Source: a bacterium
GTDB taxonomy: Bacteria > Electryoneota > Electryoneia > Electryoneales > Electryoneaceae
Length of the DNA: 64,000 nt
Direction of reading: 5' to 3'
NCBI GenBank assembly: GCA_020444425.1
Contig: JAHLLB010000011.1
Coordinates: 1-64,000 of the forward strand
Shown here: positions 59,865-64,000 of the stretch, piece after piece
Numbering within the stretch: the first letter of the stretch is position 1
How the letters are laid out: every line of letters begins with the position of its first letter
Position numbers and translations under genes: made by a program
The notes under the pieces: model-generated
What the model was told of the DNA's origin: nothing
The model's database searches: none
The model's input: only the letters and a program-made list of their open reading frames with translations

Positions 59865-61139
59865 ATGGCAGCGAATGCACATACATCAGGCGTAACACCC
59901 CTCCCCAGGCTGGTTTCGGCCTTGCTTGCAGGACTCTGCCTTGCTATGGTGATTGTGGCGCACGCGGGTCCGATCCCCGAGATCATCAGGATTTATGGCG
60001 GTCGCGACGACGAGCTGAGCAAAGATCTCATCCTGACCCATGATGGCCGCATTCTCACCACCGGCTGGACTGAATCACACGGCGACACCCTTGGCGATCT
60101 GCAGGTAATGGCGATGGGGCTCGCCTGTGATTCGATGTGGTCGATGACGGCTGGCGGAACTGGCGGGCTGGAGAAGGGCAAGGAGATCGTGCTACTGCCC
60201 GGCGAAGGTGTTCTGGTTGCCGGATACACCGAATCCGTCCCCAATGACCACCGCCAGGGGTATCTGCTCCGTATTGGGCTTGATGGCAATCTGGTGTGGT
60301 CGCAACAGCTCGGTGGTACTGGCCGGGACGGGTTCTTCGACCTGGCACCCCTCGCCGATGGCACCTTCCTCGCAGTGGGCGATTATCAGGTCGACCCCTA
60401 TCGCGACGGTTGGCTGTATTGCTTCACAGCATCCGGCGATTTCGTCTGGCAACGTTTTGTCGGCACTGACCGCGACACACGTCTGTTCACCGCCTGCCAG
60501 TTGGTTGATGGCAGCATCATCTGTGCCGGCTGGAGCCGCCCGGCACTACCCGGAACCATCCCGGACATACACCTCTTTGCGTTGACAGAATCCGGTGATC
60601 CACTCTGGGACCGAATATTCGGCACCGGCGAACAGGACATCGCCCGCCGCGTGCGTCCACTGGCGACCGGCGGATTTGTCATGACCGGTGAGTCTGAATT
60701 GCCGGAGGATGAGGGCGCGGAACAGATTGTGATCGCCCGTTTCCAGGCTGATGGAACGCTGGTCTGGGGGTTGGCCTGCGGGAACGAGTGGTTGGATCAG
60801 GCGAGCGACCTCGCGATTGATCAGGACCACGCTGTGTATGTCGTTGGTACATCCGAAGTCAACGCCGAGCACGAAACAGACGTCATGTTGATCCGCGTCA
60901 CCCTTTCCGGCGAATTAACCTGGTTCAGCACGCACGGCAGCGATGCGGATGATCTCGGCCGCGGAATCGTGATCGACCCGTTCGGCCGATTGTTTGTCAC
61001 CGGGCAGACGCATCATCGTTTCGCCATTCACCGCACGGACAATTTCATCGCCCGTGTGCTCGACTCCTACCTGCCGGGTTCGCAACCGGCGTTTCTCAGT
61101 TCGTTCGACGATGCGGGAATAGAATTCCGGCGGCGTTAA
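59865..61139 (+). CDS. Exported beta-propeller-like repeat protein
   Basis: A 424-residue exported protein. Signal peptide at about 12-35 (LVSALLAGLCLAMVIVAHAG), then six or seven repeats of about 50 residues of the kind GLDGNLVWSQQLGGTGRDGF, FTASGDFVWQRFVGTDRDTR, LTESGDPLWDRIFGTGEQDI and LSGELTWFSTHGSDADDLGR, each followed by a GxxxxGxT-type strand (VLVAGYTES, FVMTGESEL, VYVVGTSEV). This fits a beta-propeller of the kind annotated as delta-60/SBBP-like repeats in environmental bacteria. It has no T9SS-type tail; it ends IEFRRR. ATG 59865 has a poor ribosome site. No catalytic motif; function unknown. Confidence 0.75.
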   Translation: MAANAHTSGVTPLPRLVSALLAGLCLAMVIVAHAGPIPEIIRIYGGRDDELSKDLILTHDGRILTTGWTESHGDTLGDLQVMAMGLACDSMWSMTAGGTGGLEKGKEIVLLPGEGVLVAGYTESVPNDHRQGYLLRIGLDGNLVWSQQLGGTGRDGFFDLAPLADGTFLAVGDYQVDPYRDGWLYCFTASGDFVWQRFVGTDRDTRLFTACQLVDGSIICAGWSRPALPGTIPDIHLFALTESGDPLWDRIFGTGEQDIARRVRPLATGGFVMTGESELPEDEGAEQIVIARFQADGTLVWGLACGNEWLDQASDLAIDQDHAVYVVGTSEVNAEHETDVMLIRVTLSGELTWFSTHGSDADDLGRGIVIDPFGRLFVTGQTHHRFAIHRTDNFIARVLDSYLPGSQPAFLSSFDDAGIEFRRR

Positions 61140-61166
61140 TCTGATTATCGGGAAGCGGGGCAGAAT

Positions 61167-61211
61167 AAAAACCGGGGACACGTTCTTGCGAACATGTCCC
61201 CGGTTGGTTTT
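61167..61211. terminator. Bidirectional terminator between convergent genes
   Basis: Near-perfect hairpin ACCGGGGACA-C-GTTC / GAAC-A-TGTCCCCGGT with loop TTGC, flanked by AAAA on the left and GGTTTT on the right, so it can stop both the beta-propeller transcript and the minus-strand T9SS-tail transcript. Confidence 0.88.
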
Positions 61212-61245
61212 GCTCAAGACTGGTGTCACGTGGACACCGCCAAGC

Positions 61246-63258
61246 TTACTTCATCAGCATCATCTTGCGGGTAGCGGAGAATTCACCGGCGTTCAGCTGG
61301 TAGAAATACAGACCGCTGGCGAGGTTCGCACCGTCAAAGGTGAGGCTCTGGTGACCGGCAGCCATCTGGCCGTTCTTCAGCGTCATGACCTGCTGGCCAG
61401 CAACGTTGTAGACGGTCAGGGTGACGTCCGCTGCGTGCGGCAGCGTGAAGTCAATCTGCGTGGTCGGGTTGAACGGGTTCGGATAGTTCTGATCGAGGCT
61501 GAACTCGAGCGGCTGTGTCGCCGTCGGTTCACCAACCGTGGTCGCGCCGAACCAGTTGACCACATTGCCCATCAGGGTCGTGAACTGCGGCGTGATGAAC
61601 GGCCAGTCCGGATTGGTCCAGTCAAGGGTATACTCAACGTCAAAGCCGAGGAAGACGGTCTTGCCGCCCCAGGCGTTCTCGTAACGGATACCGTTGACAT
61701 AACCGAGGTCCGCACCTTCAAAGATGGTTTCGGTTTCGGACACACCGGTGACCGCTTCCGGCCAGCTTTCCGCATCCGGATCCTCGAACTCGAGCATGTA
61801 CGGATCATCCGCGAAGTCGTCCGAGATCGGGTCGTCCGGGATACCGTAGAACTGTGAGTCACCCGGGTTGTCGAGGTCGTTGCGTGCTTCCTGGATACCA
61901 AAGACATCATACGCAAAATCGCCGGCGGCGAAGCTGGGTTCTTCCGGTTCCGCGTTTGCGAAGAAGTAATCCTGGTCAGCGTAGAAGAAATTACCGCCAC
62001 CCATCAGGTACGGAATGTACGCGTTGCCCGTGTAGTCGCGGCTCGGAACAGAACCCGCGCCCCAACCAACGACGATCACGGCGTTCCAGTCGGAAGTCGC
62101 CAGCAAGTACTCATCAATACCCTTGTTGTCGTCGACATCGTAGAACGAGTAGTAGATGCCGGCGTTCACGAGCGCGTAACGCATCTCGTAGGTGAAGTTC
62201 GACTGATGATCGATGAGGAGGATATCAGCATCCAAGCCAACCTGTTCGATGATATCGAAATTCATCTGGCTGTCTTCGTTGCTGTTTTCCTGGCCTTCAT
62301 CGTCGACGGCCCAGATCCAATAGCTGATCATGTCACCGACCGCATTGTCGAGTGTGAAGGTGGATTCGAAAATGCCGTCCTCATCCGGATCGAGCATTTC
62401 GTACTGCATCGGAGCGCCACCATTCACCGAGACATTCAGCATCGCTTCATGATCGTCGGTCCAGCCCGCATCGTCGAAGATGTCGCACGTGATGGTGCAT
62501 TCCTTCGAACCGTTGACCGTGTTCGGCAGCTGGTTCATGTTGCCAATGATCGGCGGGGCGCCGAGCGGGTAGGACACGCCCACACGCATGGCGAGGTCAA
62601 CGACCGGAGCGGAGGAACCGTACGCACCCCAGGTTTCATCATAGGTGTCCATCCACGGACCACCGAACCAGGTGTAGGTAAAGCCACGGGCCGAAATGTT
62701 GTCCGCCAGCGGCTGCGGCATGCCGTCATCCTGGGTCTTGACCCAGCCGACGATGAACGCGCGGCCGTCGTCAATCCAGATCGCTTCGCCGTTGAACAGC
62801 TCTTCCTGTTCAAACAGGTACTCACCCCAGTCGCCATCACCGTTGCTCAACTTGTTGAACGGGCCGAACAGGGCTTCACCCAACGGGCTGACCGGTGAGG
62901 TACCACGCAGCGGCGCGCGGCCATCGGCATACATTGCGGCGGCGTCCGGGTTGTATTCCCAGACGAATGACTGGAAGTTACCCGCCGTGTACCACTGCTG
63001 TTCTGCGAAGTGCACCGAGCACGGAGCGAGCGGCTGGAAGTGCACGCACATGGTGTCACCCAGCGCACCGGAGCTGAGGTAGTAGTCAGTGGTACCATCG
63101 CTCATGCGGTTCAGGTACAGACCGTCCCATTCATCCAGCTCGGGGCCGGTCACGCCCTTCGTAACTTTCGTTGGCTCGAGCAGGTGGATGTCAGTCGCCC
63201 ACGCCGCCCCAACGGCGATCAACAGCGCCATGCTCATCAATACCAAACGTTTCAACAT
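61246..63258 (-). CDS. Exported T9SS-tail protein of unknown function
   Basis: A 670-residue exported protein with signal peptide [22 protein letters not shown]. Residues 25-330 are acidic and beta-rich ([20 protein letters not shown], an Ig-like [20 protein letters not shown]). Residues about 345-570 form an alpha/beta segment ([46 protein letters not shown]) like the GATase/ThuA-like segment in the S8 protease at 19959. The T9SS type-A tail follows ([37 protein letters not shown], ending MMLMK). A strong site AAAGGGGTGA precedes ATG 63258. It is 67 bp downstream of the partial gene at the window edge, same strand. Function unknown. Confidence 0.82.
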   Translation of the reverse strand: MLKRLVLMSMALLIAVGAAWATDIHLLEPTKVTKGVTGPELDEWDGLYLNRMSDGTTDYYLSSGALGDTMCVHFQPLAPCSVHFAEQQWYTAGNFQSFVWEYNPDAAAMYADGRAPLRGTSPVSPLGEALFGPFNKLSNGDGDWGEYLFEQEELFNGEAIWIDDGRAFIVGWVKTQDDGMPQPLADNISARGFTYTWFGGPWMDTYDETWGAYGSSAPVVDLAMRVGVSYPLGAPPIIGNMNQLPNTVNGSKECTITCDIFDDAGWTDDHEAMLNVSVNGGAPMQYEMLDPDEDGIFESTFTLDNAVGDMISYWIWAVDDEGQENSNEDSQMNFDIIEQVGLDADILLIDHQSNFTYEMRYALVNAGIYYSFYDVDDNKGIDEYLLATSDWNAVIVVGWGAGSVPSRDYTGNAYIPYLMGGGNFFYADQDYFFANAEPEEPSFAAGDFAYDVFGIQEARNDLDNPGDSQFYGIPDDPISDDFADDPYMLEFEDPDAESWPEAVTGVSETETIFEGADLGYVNGIRYENAWGGKTVFLGFDVEYTLDWTNPDWPFITPQFTTLMGNVVNWFGATTVGEPTATQPLEFSLDQNYPNPFNPTTQIDFTLPHAADVTLTVYNVAGQQVMTLKNGQMAAGHQSLTFDGANLASGLYFYQLNAGEFSATRKMMLMK

Positions 63259-63325
63259 ACTTCACCCCTTTCGTTGTACGACGTGATGTTACCATCACGA
63301 CTTCCGGAACTACTTCCGTTGCTTG

Positions 63326-64000
63326 TTACTGTAACTCGTTCAACTTTTCCTGCAGAGTAATCAGGAATTCTCCGTAGTTCACCGCGTAATAGTAGGTGAC
63401 AACGTACGAATCGCCTTCTGCAGGAATTGGATTTCCTTTGAATCGAACAGCGTCTCCCGTGACATCGTATCCCGTGATCTCGAAAGTTATGTCATCCTGC
63501 ATGACAGAAACAGGATAAACAAGATTCACGATCGGGAGATCGAGTTGTGCAATCCCATCAAGGTGCGTGTTCTGTAGCAATGTGACGTCAACCGCCTCGT
63601 CGGGAACTTCGACGATCACCCCCGCATTCTCCAGCGCCGGGATAAACGCGTTGTCGTCAACATCATCCAGCACAACCATCACCTCGCCATACTCACCCTG
63701 ACCGTACCAGGCCATCGCTTCGAGCAGCTTGACCGAGTCCATGTCAAAGCCCGGCAGCCAGCGATGGGTCGGGTTTGCCATGTCCGCCCAATACTCCTGG
63801 GCGGCCTGTGCCTCTTCGACAGCCATCTCGAAGTCCTGCGTGCTCAGGGCAACGCTCGCCTTGCCTGCGCAGGCTTCCGCAAACAGAGCGTCCACATCCG
63901 TGGCTTCCACTTCGCCGGTTTCAATCAGCACCGCTCCCAGTGTCAGCACGTTTGACAGGTTTCGTTGCGCACTGATCGGTTCGCGTGAATCGGCGAACGC
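63326..64000 (-). CDS. Hypothetical protein, 5' end beyond the window
   Basis: The frame is open from the right window edge to the stop at 63326; at least 224 residues are visible. An internal GTG at 63949 could be mistaken for the start, but codons continue upstream without a stop (AFADSREPISAQRNLSNVLT). The visible part has a helical, TPR-like stretch (VDALFAEACAGKASVALSTQ, FEMAVEEAQAAQEYWADMAN) and a beta-rich C-terminal half (VDVTLLQNTHLDGIAQLDLP, DDITFEITGYDVTGDAVRFK). No family recognised. Probably an exported protein, co-transcribed with the T9SS-tail gene at 63258. Confidence 0.65.
   Translation of the reverse strand, partial: AFADSREPISAQRNLSNVLTLGAVLIETGEVEATDVDALFAEACAGKASVALSTQDFEMAVEEAQAAQEYWADMANPTHRWLPGFDMDSVKLLEAMAWYGQGEYGEVMVVLDDVDDNAFIPALENAGVIVEVPDEAVDVTLLQNTHLDGIAQLDLPIVNLVYPVSVMQDDITFEITGYDVTGDAVRFKGNPIPAEGDSYVVTYYYAVNYGEFLITLQEKLNELQ

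Noticed and set aside
1..64000. CRISPR arrays
   Set aside because: No set of three or more short direct repeats with unique spacers of constant length was found, and no cas genes. The repeats seen are palindromic dispersed units or a two-copy long repeat.

Overview
The window reads as a piece of a Gram-negative chromosome with moderately high GC, probably from a member of the Bacteroidota/FCB-like lineages. The evidence is TonB-dependent uptake, a PorV/PorQ-like outer-membrane protein, several very large exported proteins that end in a type IX secretion (T9SS)-type C-terminal domain (motif YPNPFN followed by a VYDVLGR-like strand and a final LMK/LTK), a gingipain-like protein, and many PAS-rich histidine kinases. 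The exact phylum cannot be fixed from the sequence alone; the long divergent T9SS-type proteins would suit an uncultured candidate phylum.

Layout. (1) 1-3680: hairpin and direct repeats, a CPA2 cation/proton antiporter with a membrane-tethered PTS EIIA-like protein, then a GH130 phosphorylase. (2) 3681-12569: a tight run of CBM9-like exported protein, sodium/solute symporter, GH38 alpha-mannosidase, an exported PNGase F-like amidase and a GH20 beta-hexosaminidase. With GH130 these form a coherent candidate N-glycan (or mannose/GlcNAc glycan) utilisation locus. (3) 13091-23658: TonB receptor, two exported FlgD/T9SS-tail proteins, a subtilisin-like protease with the same tail, and a PorV-like barrel. 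(4) 23726-40326: a 16.6-kb segment flanked by a 41-bp duplication of the 3' half of tRNA-Lys(CTT). The intact tRNA is at the right end. This is the architecture of an element integrated into a tRNA gene. It carries a histidine kinase/NtrC-type regulator pair, a hybrid kinase behind a near-perfect sigma-54 promoter with upstream palindromes, a chemoreceptor, a ~1,870-residue ten-PAS kinase, an IS30 remnant and a decayed IS630-like element. No integrase is recognisable. (5) 40747-50168: housekeeping genes (lipoprotein, ROK kinase, dTMP kinase, HAD phosphatase, enoyl-CoA hydratase, epoxyqueuosine reductase, RseC-like protein) and a degenerate HD-GYP protein, with several families of palindromic intergenic repeats. 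(6) 50177-64000: another PAS kinase, a 1,597-residue gingipain-like protein, a DAG-kinase-like lipid kinase, tRNA-Arg(CCG), a beta-propeller-like exported protein, a T9SS-tail protein, and a gene that runs off the right edge.

Working together, the exported proteases and the PNGase F-like enzyme could take apart glycoproteins outside the cytoplasm. The symporter could import released sugars, and GH38, GH20 and GH130, none of which has a signal peptide, could finish the breakdown inside. The tRNA-Lys island looks like an acquired sensory module: the NtrC-type regulator is the obvious candidate activator of the sigma-54 promoter just downstream of it. These functional links are inferences from context; domain assignments come from motifs read by eye.
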